Source: CAIWHR01 sp963846855 (GTDB lineage: Bacteria; Pseudomonadota; Gammaproteobacteria; Burkholderiales; Casimicrobiaceae). Taken from it: DNA of 64,000 nt. The notes below the pieces were generated by a model. The model searched no databases. It was not told the origin of the DNA and worked only from the letters and a program-made list of their open reading frames with translations. Of the stretch, positions 52,133 to 61,825 are shown piece after piece. The position numbers and the translations under genes were made by a program. Location of the stretch: assembly GCA_963846855.1 (NCBI GenBank), contig CAWJXK010000008.1, forward strand, positions 1,054,001-1,118,000, in the 5' to 3' direction. The first letter of the stretch is position 1. Every line of letters starts with the position of its first letter.

Positions 52133-54556
52133 TCAGGCCGCGGGCTGTGAGCCCGCCGATTTCCCCGCCGGCGTTTTTCGCGCGGCCAGCGTGTCGAGCG
52201 CCGCGCTGACGGCGCGGTCGAACAGCGGCACTGGCTCGAGGACGAGCGAAGCCTTCCCGTTGACGAGCTTCCACGCGAGCTCCTCGGGCGTCAGCACGAG
52301 GGCGCGGACATTCGAGCGGCTGGTGAAGATGTACTTCGACCGCAGCGGGCTGACCCAGGACAGCCGCGCCGTCGACGCGACGCCGTCCGCGTCGAACGAA
52401 AGCCACGTGCCGACCACCATCTCGTCGACGAAATCGTGAACGTTGCTTGGCGGCAGAGGGGCCGCCGTCGCCATGAGCGTAGGGATCGATGACTCGTCAG
52501 TGGCGGCAGCGGGAGTGCGTGGCACGGCGACCGCGCGCGGCTCGGGTGCGGGCTTGATCGCGGCCATATGGAGGCCGTACAGGGTCTCGAAGAACGCGCG
52601 CGAACGATCCGCCGGCAACTTGAGCGTCGCGCAACCCTTGCGCAGACCGCTGACGAGCGACGGGATCATCTTGGTGAGGCGGGCCTTCTGCGCCGTGCGC
52701 TCCTTGGCGAGGATGCTCCACAAAAGGTCGTCCAGCGTCTGCTGCGCCTCGGACCATTCCGCGCCTTCGCCGCCCTGGCGCTTGCGCACGGCAGTGAGGT
52801 AATCGGCCCAGACGGTTTCGGCGAACGAGCGCACCTCGAACGGCAGGTCGATGCCGGCGAGGCGGTCGCGCAAGAGCGCGCGGACCTGCGCGCGGTCGGC
52901 CTCGTGCGCCTCGTCCGCGAGCGCCGCGGCGACGTCGACGCGCAACGCCGGCGCCGCCTCGCGCCGCTCGTTGTCGACGAAGGCCTGGATCTCGTCGATC
53001 GCCTTGTTGAAGACGGCGAGATCGGTTTCGAAGTCGCGGCACACGGCGTCGACCACGCGCGTCGCCACGCCGTCGAATGCGTCGCGATAGGCGTCCTCCC
53101 CGGTGGCGCCGACCGCCGCCTCTGCGAGCAGGTCCAGGAGCCGGCGCGCCGGATGGTTGCGGTCGGAGAAGAATTCGCGCTCGAGCAGAGCCGCCTTGAC
53201 GATCGGCACCTGCAGGCGACCGAAGATCCGGCGCTGCGAATCGGCGATCGACGGATCGCGGAAGACGTAATCGAACAGCAGCGCGATGACGTCCATCGCG
53301 ATCCGGTCGGTCGGATTGTCGATGCGGTCCGCGACGGCGGCGCGGATGTGCGGGACCAGGTTGAGCGGCACCGCGCCAGTGGCGCCGTCCGACGCGCGCG
53401 CGGCTTCGCTCAGTGCATGCGCGAGATCAACCCGTTGCCAGTGGCCCAGCGTCGCGATCACCGGCATCAGATCGCCCAGCGCCATGCTGGCGTCGAGATC
53501 GGGAAAGTCGTTCGCCGACGCCCCGTCGGACCCGGCCGCACCCGCAGCGGGCGCATGCTGCGGCGCCGATCGTGCGCCCAGCGCGGCGAGTGTGGCCAGT
53601 CCGGCCAGGATCGCGGCGGGGGGAAGCATGTTCGCATTCGCGCCGCCCACCGTACCCGCCACCGCGGGCGCGGCGGAGCCCGGCGGGATCTCGGGAGGCG
53701 ACGCTTCCGCGCCGGCTGAAGGCGACGTCGCCCCGCGCGCGGCGTCACCGGTCGCCCCGGTTTCCGGCGACGCGGGGGGAACGACGATGTCGGTCGGCAA
53801 CGCGTTCCCGGCCTCGGACATCATTCGCGTGAAGGTCGGCAGCAGGTCCTTGTCGTCGGCCGGGCGAAATTCGCTGCGTGCGCGGAGCGCGGCCTTGATC
53901 TCGGGCAGCACGCCACGGTCCGCGAGCAGGCGGTTGAGCGAGATGTAGATCTTGTTGACGGCCGGCGTCAGCTCGGTCAGCAGCCGCTCCATCAGCGGCC
54001 GCCACATGCGCGGATTCGGAAACACGGCGCGCGACGTGGGGCCGATCGCGTCGAGGATGTACGACGGCGAGAAGGGGTCGTCGATGCCTCGCCCGGGTAC
54101 GACGTCGAGGAGCTCGCCGACGCGCAGATCGAGCGCGTCCTGCTCGCGCTTCGTGAACCGGTGCAACGCGGCGACGGCCGTGACGAGTGCCGCCTGCCGC
54201 TCGTGGTCGAATGCGGTCAGCACCCGCAGCGACGATAGCGACGCGTCGGCGTCGGGCCGTTTGCCGCTCCGGTGCGTTCCGGTGACGCGTTGCTCGAACA
54301 GCTCGCCGATCGCGTGTGCGAACTGTTGCTGCCATGCGGGCAACTGTTCGCGGAACGCATGCACTTCGCCGTCGGGAATGTCGCCTCCGCTGTCGAAAAG
54401 GTCGTCCGCGCCGTCGAGCGCTTTGCGGACGGACTCGAACAGCTTCGAGGCGAAATGCGCCTGGCACTCGCGCATCAGCGCCAATGCCTTTTCCCGGCTC
54501 ATGCCGGGACCGGCGGGAGCGTCGCGGGGTGGGCGGTTTTCGAGCATGGGATGCAT
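52133..54556 (-). CDS. DUF1631 family protein
   Basis: 807 residues, predicted mainly helical and cytoplasmic. MSREKALALMRECQAHFASK, a long N-terminal helical domain, a central Ala/Gly/Pro-rich linker (about residues 255-345) and a second helical domain with YVFRDPSIADSQRRIFGRLQ. The C-terminus (VGTWLSFDADGVASTARLSW, TSRSNVRALVLTPEELAWKL) looks like a PilZ-type beta barrel, though the RxxxR motif is not obvious. The function of DUF1631 is not established; PilZ-like parts hint at a cyclic-di-GMP link. Start ATG 54556, with ATG 54547 possible. Confidence 0.85.
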   Translation of the reverse strand: MHPMLENRPPRDAPAGPGMSREKALALMRECQAHFASKLFESVRKALDGADDLFDSGGDIPDGEVHAFREQLPAWQQQFAHAIGELFEQRVTGTHRSGKRPDADASLSSLRVLTAFDHERQAALVTAVAALHRFTKREQDALDLRVGELLDVVPGRGIDDPFSPSYILDAIGPTSRAVFPNPRMWRPLMERLLTELTPAVNKIYISLNRLLADRGVLPEIKAALRARSEFRPADDKDLLPTFTRMMSEAGNALPTDIVVPPASPETGATGDAARGATSPSAGAEASPPEIPPGSAAPAVAGTVGGANANMLPPAAILAGLATLAALGARSAPQHAPAAGAAGSDGASANDFPDLDASMALGDLMPVIATLGHWQRVDLAHALSEAARASDGATGAVPLNLVPHIRAAVADRIDNPTDRIAMDVIALLFDYVFRDPSIADSQRRIFGRLQVPIVKAALLEREFFSDRNHPARRLLDLLAEAAVGATGEDAYRDAFDGVATRVVDAVCRDFETDLAVFNKAIDEIQAFVDNERREAAPALRVDVAAALADEAHEADRAQVRALLRDRLAGIDLPFEVRSFAETVWADYLTAVRKRQGGEGAEWSEAQQTLDDLLWSILAKERTAQKARLTKMIPSLVSGLRKGCATLKLPADRSRAFFETLYGLHMAAIKPAPEPRAVAVPRTPAAATDESSIPTLMATAAPLPPSNVHDFVDEMVVGTWLSFDADGVASTARLSWVSPLRSKYIFTSRSNVRALVLTPEELAWKLVNGKASLVLEPVPLFDRAVSAALDTLAARKTPAGKSAGSQPAA

Positions 54557-55047
54557 TGCCTGCGCCGGTTGGGCGTTCTGACCGATCGCATGCAATGCGA
54601 ATGCCAGGACGTCGGGCCGGTGCCACCAATCAGCGTGCCGGCCGGCAGGTGCGTGGCTCGGCGTTCTTGTTTTCCTCGTCCGGCGGGCGCCTCGTTCCGC
54701 GTAGTGTAGTCCGCGGCGGCCTCGTGCGCGTAGCCCTTGCGGCCCTGTGTGGGCGACAGCCGGGACCAATGTGGCATACAACGGTCGGGGTGCCTTGTGA
54801 TGGGCTGCGCCACGACCGATTTGCGCAGTGCCGCAACGCCGACCAAGGGTGCGGGGGTACGGATCGCCCCGGGGGGCGTTGTCCGCCTCGTGGCAGGCTT
54901 GTTGCTTTCTCCTCGTCGAGTCCTGCGACGTGGGTCACGCCGCAACGACGGCCCGTCGGGTTGCGCGCAACTGCACACCGCCGGTGCGGTCCCATTGATG
55001 CAGAGGCCGGCCACCAGGAGACTGCCCTGAACCTTCGCAGCACGGCA
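54557..55047. other. Gene-free stretch between DUF1631 and a membrane-protein gene
   Basis: About 490 bases between divergent genes. Open frames exist on both strands, but their products are Arg/Pro/Thr-rich shadows with no domain. No repeat, strong terminator or clear promoter was recognised. Confidence 0.4.
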
Positions 55048-55632
55048 ATGCGCCGCACACTGACGCGCCCCATCCTTTACGGCGCGTCGTTCGCGCTGCT
55101 CGTCGAGGAATGGCTCTGGACATGGACGACCCGTGCGCTTGCGCTGCTGTCGCGGTTCGCCTCGATCGCCCGGGTCGAGCGATGGATCGGCGCTCAGCCG
55201 CCGCGGGTCGCGCTTGTGCTGCTGGTGACGCCGCTCGTGACGCTCGCCCCGTTCAAGGTGCTGGCCTTCGTGCTGATGTACATCGGGCATGCCACGCTGG
55301 GCGTCACCGTGCTCGTCGTCGACAAGCTCGTCGTCACCGCCCTGTTTGCGCGCATCTGGCAGCTGACCGAGCCGGCCGTGACCCGGATCGAATCCGTGCG
55401 CTGGATGCGCGACGGATTCCTGCGCCTGCGAAGGGTGCTGCACGCATGGCTCGAGCGCCAGCCCGCCTACCTCGAGGTCCGCTCGCTCATCCGGCGGCAG
55501 CTCGCGGGGATGCGACGGCGCCGGAGCGCCGCGCGCCGCGTCCATCGACGGCGCGACGCGCGGCGCAATCCGGCGGCCACGCCTGCCCGCTGGGCCGCCG
55601 CCACGAGCCGCGAAATCAGCCGCGACCGATGA
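55048..55632 (+). CDS. Hypothetical membrane protein with Arg-rich tail
   Basis: 194 residues. Two or three hydrophobic segments (about 8-24, 52-70 and 72-96: VALVLLVTPLVTLAPFKVLA, VLMYIGHATLGVTVLVVDKL) are followed by a strongly basic tail with RRRRSAARRVHRRRDARR. The helix WLWTWTTRALALLSRFASIA is amphipathic. I do not recognise a named family, though small proteins of this kind occur widely in betaproteobacteria. Its last 17 bases overlap the end of the convergent SDR gene. Confidence 0.65.
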   Translation: MRRTLTRPILYGASFALLVEEWLWTWTTRALALLSRFASIARVERWIGAQPPRVALVLLVTPLVTLAPFKVLAFVLMYIGHATLGVTVLVVDKLVVTALFARIWQLTEPAVTRIESVRWMRDGFLRLRRVLHAWLERQPAYLEVRSLIRRQLAGMRRRRSAARRVHRRRDARRNPAATPARWAAATSREISRDR

Positions 55633-56374
55633 AGGGCATCTTCGTCGCCATCACCGTCAGGAACTGGACGTTGGCCTCGAGCGGCAGGCTCGCCATGTAG
55701 AGCACCGCGCTCGCGACGTGCGCGACGTCCATCAGCGGCTCGACCGCGATCTGCCCGCTCGCCTGCGGAACGCCGCTCGCCATTCTCGCCGCGAGTTCGG
55801 TGTGCGCGTTGCCGATGTCGATCTGGCCGCAGGCGATGTCGTACTTGCGCCCGTCGAGCGAGGTGGATTTGGTGAGGCCCGTGATCGCGTGCTTGGTCGC
55901 CGTGTACGGCGCGGAATTGGGCCGCGGCGCATGCGCCGAGATCGATCCGTTGTTGATGATCCGGCCGCCGCGCGGGTCCTGGCTTTTCATCAGGCGGATC
56001 GCTTCCTGCGTGCACAGGAACACGCCGGTGAGATTGATGTCGACGACGCGCCGCCAGTCCTCGACGATGATGTCCTCGAGATTGACGGCGGGCGCGCCGA
56101 CGCCGGCGTTGTTGAAAAGCACATCGAGCCGGCCGAAGGTGGCCTTGGTCCGGGCAAAGAGATCGCGCACCGATGCCGGATCGGCGACGTCCGTGGCGAT
56201 CGCAAGCACACGATCGGCCGGCGCCGCCGACGCTGCGGCGACGGCGTCGAGCAGCTCGCGCCGGCGTCCGGCCAGAGCAACGCGATAGCCGTCTCGCAGC
56301 ATGGCAAGCGCGACGGCCTTGCCAATGCCGGTGCCGGCCCCAGTGACGATGGCGACCTTGGAGGCGGGATTCAT
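55616..56374 (-). CDS. Short-chain dehydrogenase/reductase
   Basis: 252 residues, classical SDR. TGAGTGIG at residues 11-18 binds NAD(P), NNAG stabilises the sheet, and the Ser of NNGSISAH with YTATKH (Tyr and Lys) forms the catalytic set. The substrate, an alcohol or ketone, is unknown. ATG 56374 has GGAGAT upstream. The Sel1-repeat gene lies upstream on the same strand. Confidence 0.93.
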   Translation of the reverse strand: MNPASKVAIVTGAGTGIGKAVALAMLRDGYRVALAGRRRELLDAVAAASAAPADRVLAIATDVADPASVRDLFARTKATFGRLDVLFNNAGVGAPAVNLEDIIVEDWRRVVDINLTGVFLCTQEAIRLMKSQDPRGGRIINNGSISAHAPRPNSAPYTATKHAITGLTKSTSLDGRKYDIACGQIDIGNAHTELAARMASGVPQASGQIAVEPLMDVAHVASAVLYMASLPLEANVQFLTVMATKMPFIGRG

Positions 56375-56552
56375 TCGAGGCGATCTCCTTCGAGGCGAAC
56401 CGCGTGTGGCGCACGGGCGGCCGTGGCGACCGCGTCCGGTTAGTGTAGCTGCATCCTCGATCCGAAGCGGAAGTGCGCGGATACGATCATGAATCGCGCC
56501 GCTGCGCCGGGCCGCCACGCATCGGGCGAATCGGGCGGCGCCGCCCGTCGCA

Positions 56553-57158
56553 TCATTTGCTCTCGACCGCCGCCTTGAAAGTCCGCTCGCGCGATTTCGC
56601 CTCGAGTATCTGATCGGAAGTCATGCCGGCGGACAGGTCGCCGAGCGCCCGCGCCGCATCCGAGCGGATGCCTCCGGCAGGCAATCCGAAAACGGAAAGG
56701 TCGATCCACTTCATCGCCTCGACCGGGTCTTTGGGGACGCCGTTGCCGCTCGCGTAGAGCAGGCCGAGGTTGAGCTGGGCGATCGCCATCCCCTGCATCG
56801 CCGCGCGCCGGAACCATTTCGCGGCGAGGTCGGGATCCTGCTTGACGCCGGTGCCCTGGGCGAAGCTCGCGCCGAGGTTGTATTGTGCAAGCGCGTCGCC
56901 TTGCTCCGCCGCGCGCGCGAACCACTTGGCTGCCTCGGCGTCGTCCTGCGGAACGCCCTTGCCTTCGGCGTACATCACGCCGATGTGCTGCTGCGCGGCG
57001 GCCACGCCGGCATCGGCCAGCGGCCGCCACAACGCGACCGCCTTCACGTAATCATTCGCCCGGTAGGCGGCGACGCCGTCTTCGAGTGCGCCGGCCCACG
57101 CGGACATGGCGATGCCGAGCGCAGCCGCCGCGACGACAGTACGCAGCAAGGATCTCAT
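56553..57158 (-). CDS. Sel1-repeat periplasmic protein
   Basis: 201 residues: a signal peptide (RSLLRTVVAAAALGIAMSAW, cut near residue 22), then three to four Sel1/TPR-like repeats: GVAAAQQHIGVMYAEGKGVP, GDALAQYNLGASFAQGTGVK and GMAIAQLNLGLLYASGNGVP. Sel1 proteins act as scaffolds in envelope signalling or secretion. Partner unknown. Confidence 0.9.
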   Translation of the reverse strand: MRSLLRTVVAAAALGIAMSAWAGALEDGVAAYRANDYVKAVALWRPLADAGVAAAQQHIGVMYAEGKGVPQDDAEAAKWFARAAEQGDALAQYNLGASFAQGTGVKQDPDLAAKWFRRAAMQGMAIAQLNLGLLYASGNGVPKDPVEAMKWIDLSVFGLPAGGIRSDAARALGDLSAGMTSDQILEAKSRERTFKAAVESK

Positions 57159-57439
57159 GTCAGGCTTTCGTCATCGTGGATTTCGCGCGGGCGAGGAATG
57201 GGCCGCGACGGGCGCGGTTTGCAGGGCGAGATGCCAGAAGAAGCAACAGTGGATCGAATCCTACACACATTCGCCGCGCGCCGCGCCGTGCAGGCGGCCG
57301 GCACGCCCATGCGATATCATTGCATTCGGCCGGCTGCCTTAGCCACGCGGGCGCGCCACGCCCCTGCGGCCGACCGGCGGTTGCCGTCTGCCGGGCCCGC
57401 CGTGCTACCATGACATTGTCATAGTGAAATCGCCCACCG

Positions 57440-58252
57440 ATGGCGGCTGCATACGCGATAGGAACCCGGGAAGCTCGTGCCACCTGCAGGATCTGCGGAC
57501 AGCCCGCGCTGCCCGCAGTTCGGCTGTGCGCGCAGTGCAAGGCCGCGTTGAAGCGCGTCCGTCACGACACGGTTTCGCAGCTGATGCCGATGTCGCGGCG
57601 CACGCGCGGTGGCGCCCGGACGCGACGGGAAGGGTGGCGTGCCGATTCTCCGGCCGGCGAAGAGTGGCACCGCGGTGTGTCGTGGCGCGGAGTGCGGATT
57701 CCCGTCGCCCTGGGCGCCATGGTGGCCATCGTCGGCAGTGCGGGATATTTCATCGTACGGCAGATCCATGCGGCGACACCGGCCGATGCGCCGATGATCA
57801 GCTCGACGGTGGACGCGGGAAACGCACGCGCCGCGCAACCGGTGGCCGTGACGGCGCCGGTTATGGCGATCAACGTCGCCGCCGGCCCGCCGCCGCCGGC
57901 GCCTGTGACGGACGGGACCGCGCCCGCCAACGCGCCGACCGCCCCCGCGAAGCCGAGGAGCGCCGCGCGTTCGGCCAAGGGAACGTCAGCATTTGTCGGG
58001 CCCCCGGCACCGGAATTGCCTCCCGAGCCTACGCCGGCTCCGGTAGTGGTCGCCGCGGCGCCCGCGCCACCGGCGCCGCGGCCCCTCGACCCAATGCAAC
58101 TGCTGGCACAGGCCCTTACCCAATGCCCGCAGGAATCGCTGCTGCCGCGCATGGTCTGCGAGCAGAAGGCCCGCCTGCAATATTGCGATGGATACTGGGG
58201 TCGGGCGCCGCTTTGTCCGAACGGCGCGCCCGAGAACAACCCGTCGCACTAG
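57440..58252 (+). CDS. Zinc-ribbon membrane protein with Pro/Ala-rich region
   Basis: 270 residues. A zinc ribbon sits at residues 16-34 (CRICG...CAQCK), a membrane helix at about 88-107 (VALGAMVAIVGSAGYFIVRQ), then a long Ala/Pro-rich stretch to about residue 220, and a compact C-terminal part with four cysteines (CPQESLLPRMVCEQKARLQY, then C and LCPNG). The topology would put the ribbon in the cytoplasm and the Cys-rich end in the periplasm. Family not recognised. It converges on another membrane-protein gene with ten bases between. Confidence 0.75.
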   Translation: MAAAYAIGTREARATCRICGQPALPAVRLCAQCKAALKRVRHDTVSQLMPMSRRTRGGARTRREGWRADSPAGEEWHRGVSWRGVRIPVALGAMVAIVGSAGYFIVRQIHAATPADAPMISSTVDAGNARAAQPVAVTAPVMAINVAAGPPPPAPVTDGTAPANAPTAPAKPRSAARSAKGTSAFVGPPAPELPPEPTPAPVVVAAAPAPPAPRPLDPMQLLAQALTQCPQESLLPRMVCEQKARLQYCDGYWGRAPLCPNGAPENNPSH

Positions 58253-58262
58253 CGACGGAAGT

Positions 58263-58730
58263 CTAGAAGGCGGATCGTCGGGTCGTCGCGCCGGACCAGC
58301 CGATGATGGCAAGCGCCGCGACCGACGCGCCCAACGCGGTCATCGCCGCGATGTCATTCGATAGCAGCGCAACCACCTGCTGGAGTACGGCCGGGTCGGC
58401 CTGCTCGACGTATCGGACGAGATCGACGATCTGGCTCGACGTCGCCTGCGCCGCGTCCTCCAGCGACACGGGAATCTCCGGCCAGCGCGCGCGGCCGATG
58501 TACTTGGCGAACATGCCGCCGCCGATCACCGCGAGTGCCATCGGCCCCAGCGCCGACAGCAATCGGCTCAGCACCTGGACCCGCAGGCGCGGGCCGATCC
58601 GGGCGAAGGCCTTCGCCACTGCAGCGGGCAGCGACAGATGCCGTGTCGTCGATCGGCGACGAACCGGCACTGCGTCAATCCTGGCGTCGGCCGCGCGCGA
58701 ATCCGCACGCTGAACGCGTTTGCTCTTCAT
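58263..58730 (-). CDS. Hypothetical membrane protein
   Basis: 155 residues. A basic N-terminal 40 residues (MKSKRVQRADSRAADARIDA) precedes hydrophobic segments at about 55-76 (LLSALGPMALAVIGGGMFAK) and 128-148 (AMTALGASVAALAIIGWSGA), with an acidic helical part between (SLEDAAQATSSQIVDLVRYV). GGAGGGGGA lies directly before ATG 58730. No family recognised. Confidence 0.65.
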   Translation of the reverse strand: MKSKRVQRADSRAADARIDAVPVRRRSTTRHLSLPAAVAKAFARIGPRLRVQVLSRLLSALGPMALAVIGGGMFAKYIGRARWPEIPVSLEDAAQATSSQIVDLVRYVEQADPAVLQQVVALLSNDIAAMTALGASVAALAIIGWSGATTRRSAF

Positions 58731-59081
58731 TCCCCCTCCAGTTGAATCGCCGGTCGTCGCGCATCGTGCTTGTCGTGACAGACATTCGCGTGCGCCTCCC
58801 GACCTGAATACAGGACGCCGAACGACGGCGCCTGTGATGCGACTCCGCATGCCGGCCGGAGTTCCGCCGTGCACATGACTAATTGGAATAACACCAAGCG
58901 ATCGGCATCGCGCAACGGCTGCGACGCGTCGGAGCGCGGCACGGCCGGGCTGGTATCACGTTGCAATCAGCGGCGGCTGGAACGCCGCGGGACGGCGGGC
59001 GAAAGATGCGATAATCTTTTCGCGCGCAGAATCGTGGCGCCACGCCGCGAGATCTTCGCGCCATCGAAGGGCTCGGCACGA
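58731..59081. other. Gene-free divergent region upstream of the XRE regulator
   Basis: About 350 bases between divergent genes. It contains a more AT-rich patch around 58877-58900 and a -10-like GATAAT at about 59009-59014 that could serve the regulator gene. A frame in register with the regulator is open from ATG 58869, but the encoded Arg/Cys-rich segment does not look coding. Confidence 0.4.
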
Positions 59082-59777
59082 ATGGCCACACGCAAGGCCG
59101 GCAAACGCATCGGACGCACGACCGCGGCGCGCCCGGCGCCGGATCGGCTCGCACGCGCGCCGTTGCAGCCGAACGAAGCCCCGCTCGTGGGGGTCGCCCA
59201 GCAGGTTCGAGCGTGGGCCGATTCGGTGCTGGGCATCGCCGGCGCGGCGGCGGACGTCTCGATCGGGGCCGCGCGGGCCATTCTGGTGAAGCCGGAGCAG
59301 CGGGCCGCGCTCGCGAAGGCCGGCGTCGTCCTGCGCGGGATGCGCGAGGCGGCGGGCCTGAGCCTCAGGGAAGTCGGCGAGGCGATCAACCTCAAGGATC
59401 CCTCGCTGCTCGAGCTGGTCGAGAACGGCAAGGTGGCGCTTCCGTTCGAGATCATCCTCCGACTCGCCTCGGTCCTCGGGCGCAACGACCCGATCTCGTT
59501 CGTGATGCGCTTCACGCGCTCGTACAATCCCGAGGTCTGGCACACGCTCGAGGGAATCGGCGTCGGACGCTTCGCGTTGCAGGCGGGGCGCGAGCGCGAA
59601 TTCGCCAACATCTACCGCGGCAGCGACGCGGCACGCCGCCTCTCCGACGAAGACTTCGCGGCGGCACTTTCCTTTATGAAGGCGGCGTTCGAGCTCGCGC
59701 TCACGTTTCACCGCGGCAAGGCGGCCCTGCCGGCGCCGCCGGCGCGGCGCGGCGGTCGCAGGGCGACGCGCACCTGA
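59082..59777 (+). CDS. XRE-family transcriptional regulator
   Basis: 231 residues. A basic, Ala-rich N-terminus and a helical stretch are followed by a helix-turn-helix at about residues 88-145: LRGMREAAGLSLREVGEAIN, KDPSLLELVENGKVALPFEI and ILRLASVLGRNDPISFVMRF. The C-terminus ends in a basic RRGGRRATRT tail. ATG 59082 is the first start with a plausible protein. The Vgb-like gene follows after 36 bases on the same strand and may be in the same operon. Target genes unknown. Confidence 0.85.
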   Translation: MATRKAGKRIGRTTAARPAPDRLARAPLQPNEAPLVGVAQQVRAWADSVLGIAGAAADVSIGAARAILVKPEQRAALAKAGVVLRGMREAAGLSLREVGEAINLKDPSLLELVENGKVALPFEIILRLASVLGRNDPISFVMRFTRSYNPEVWHTLEGIGVGRFALQAGREREFANIYRGSDAARRLSDEDFAAALSFMKAAFELALTFHRGKAALPAPPARRGGRRATRT

Positions 59778-59813
59778 CGCATGCCGATACGCGAGCGGCG
59801 AGGTGAACGCGCG

Positions 59814-60797
59814 ATGAATGCCCTCAGGATGGCCCGGTGGACCGGGATCGCGGCCGTTGCGGTCACGATGTTCGCCGTCGCGCCGGTTGCGCTCGCGCAG
59901 CCGAAATATTTCGAAGTCGCGCGCGGCGCGCACCCGCACGACGTCGCCGCAACGCCGCGCGCGGGCGGACCGGTGTATTACACGGCCCAGATGACCGGCA
60001 AGCTCGGCATCCTCGACCCGGCCTCCGGTCGATTCGAGGAGATCCCGCTGGGTCCGAATTCGGCGCCGCACGGTGTTGTCGTCGGCCCCGACGGCGCGCC
60101 GTGGATCACCGATGGCGGCCAGAACGCCATCGTGCGCGTCGACCCGGTCACGCACGCCGTGAAGAGCTGGCCGCTTCCGCGTGACGCGCCCGACGCGAAT
60201 CTCAACACGCTGACCTTCGATCGCAGTGGCCGGGTGTGGTTCACCGGGCAGAGCGGATACTACGGACGGCTCGACCCCGCGCGCGGCGCCGTCGAGGTGT
60301 GGAAGTCGCCGCGCGGCTCGGGCCCGTACGGCATTGCGACGACACCGTCGGGCGATGTCTACTTCGTCTCGCTCGCCGGCAATTACCTGGCGCGCATCGA
60401 CACGGCGACCGGCAAGGCAACCGTCATCGAGCCACTGACGCCACGGCAGGGCGCGCGGCGCGTGTGGTCGGACTCGCAGGGGCGCCTGTGGATCTCCTAC
60501 TGGAACACCGGACAGGTCGGCATGTACGACCCGGTCTCGGGTCGCTGGCGCGAGTGGACGCTGCCGGGCCCGGGTCCGCAGGCGTATTCGGTATGGGTCG
60601 ATCCGGCCGACAAGGTCTGGCTGACCGAATGGTCGTCGAACGCGATCGTGCGCTTCGACCCCGTGACCGAGACGTTCGAGCGCTTTCCCTCGGATCGCTC
60701 GGGCGCGCGCGTCCGCCAGATGCTCGGGCGCGCGGGCGAAGCCTGGGGGGCCGAATCCGGCACCGACCGGCTGGTCATGGTGCCGGCGGCGCACTAA
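59814..60797 (+). CDS. Vgb-like (virginiamycin B lyase family) beta-propeller protein
   Basis: 327 residues with a signal peptide (IAAVAVTMFAVAPVALAQP, cut near residue 28). The mature protein is a propeller of about seven repeats such as GVVVGPDGAPWITDGGQNAI, LTFDRSGRVWFTGQSGYYGR and RRVWSDSQGRLWISYWNTGQ. True Vgb linearises streptogramin B, but most chromosomal Vgb-like proteins are periplasmic propellers of unknown role, so resistance should not be assumed. GAGGTGA precedes ATG 59814. Confidence 0.88.
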   Translation: MNALRMARWTGIAAVAVTMFAVAPVALAQPKYFEVARGAHPHDVAATPRAGGPVYYTAQMTGKLGILDPASGRFEEIPLGPNSAPHGVVVGPDGAPWITDGGQNAIVRVDPVTHAVKSWPLPRDAPDANLNTLTFDRSGRVWFTGQSGYYGRLDPARGAVEVWKSPRGSGPYGIATTPSGDVYFVSLAGNYLARIDTATGKATVIEPLTPRQGARRVWSDSQGRLWISYWNTGQVGMYDPVSGRWREWTLPGPGPQAYSVWVDPADKVWLTEWSSNAIVRFDPVTETFERFPSDRSGARVRQMLGRAGEAWGAESGTDRLVMVPAAH

Positions 60798-60976
60798 TCG
60801 GTGCGCGGAGGCGAACCCTCCGACGCGGGAGGTGAGACGGGAAGGCAGTTTTCCATTCCTTGCGCCTGCCTGCGCGCAGCGCGCGGTAAGCGTGGTGCGA
60901 TGTCTGTCCATGCCGCGGGCGGAGCCGGAACGGATAAACTCTGCCTCCGGCGAGCATCGAACAAGAGAGATCTGTC

Positions 60977-61660
60977 ATGACCCCGATTTCCGATCGAATC
61001 CGCGCGCGCCTCGTTGCCGCGGGGCTGTCGTTCAAGGCCAATGACAACATCGCGGCCTGCATCGAGCGGGGCGAGCTCGAGGCGCTCACCGGCGAGGTGG
61101 CGCAGCAGGTCGAGGCGTTGCTGCACGCGCTTGTGATCGACACGAGGAACGATCACAACACGCAGCAGACCGCCGAGCGCGTTGCCAGGATGTACATCGA
61201 GGAGGTTTTCTCAGGGCGCTACATCGCCTCGCCCGATCTCACCGCGTTCCCGAACGTCACGTCCTACGACGAGCTCTACGTGGTCGGCCCGATCACCATC
61301 CGCTCGACCTGCGCGCACCACCTGCAGAACATCCGCGGCAACTGCTGGGTCGGCATCTATCCGGGCAAGAACGTGCTCGGGCTCTCGAAGTTCTACCGGC
61401 TCGCCGAATGGATCGCCTCGCGGCCGCAGATCCAGGAAGAGATGACGATCCAGATCGCCGATCTGGTTGAATCGGAGACGAAGGCGGAAGGGGTCGCCGT
61501 GGTGGTCAAGGCCGAGCACATGTGCGTGACGCATCGCGGCGTGCGCGAGCATGCGTCCGACATGACGACCTCGGTGCTGCGCGGCATCCTGCGCGACAGC
61601 TCGGATACGCGCGCGGAATTCTTCCGTCTGCTGCAGGGGATGAAGGGCTTCGCCGGCTAG
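60977..61660 (+). CDS. folE: GTP cyclohydrolase I
   Basis: Converts GTP to 7,8-dihydroneopterin triphosphate for folate or pterin synthesis. The 227-residue protein has zinc ligands Cys112 and His115 (TCAHHLQNIRG) and Cys183 (HMCVTHRG), with LGLSKFYRLAEWIASRPQIQ as the conserved core helix. GAGAGATC lies before the ATG. The pterin dehydratase at 16454 would act on a related cofactor. Confidence 0.95.
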   Translation: MTPISDRIRARLVAAGLSFKANDNIAACIERGELEALTGEVAQQVEALLHALVIDTRNDHNTQQTAERVARMYIEEVFSGRYIASPDLTAFPNVTSYDELYVVGPITIRSTCAHHLQNIRGNCWVGIYPGKNVLGLSKFYRLAEWIASRPQIQEEMTIQIADLVESETKAEGVAVVVKAEHMCVTHRGVREHASDMTTSVLRGILRDSSDTRAEFFRLLQGMKGFAG

Positions 61661-61825
61661 CAGACCGCCAGACTAATAGCGCCCCGGTGTCGCGGAGGTC
61701 CATCCGCGCGATGTTCGCCGCGCCGCCGCATCGGCGGCGGGCGTCACCCCAACGCGGGCGCCGCTGCCCTCGGACCGTGCGCGGCGTCGCCGCGGCGGCC
61801 TTGGGGCATGTGGGTCAGCGGGGGA

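Noticed and set aside
54630..55073. 147-codon minus-strand frame in the gap before the membrane-protein gene
   Set aside because: Composition typical of GC-rich non-coding sequence; overlaps the start of the better supported plus-strand gene.
59814..60797. Reading the Vgb-like protein as a streptogramin resistance gene
   Set aside because: Signal peptide and general propeller repeats only; chromosomal relatives are mostly of unknown, non-resistance function.
58956..60911. 651-codon minus-strand frame opposite the XRE regulator and the Vgb-like gene
   Set aside because: Arg-rich shadow of real plus-strand genes that have signal peptide, helix-turn-helix and propeller motifs.
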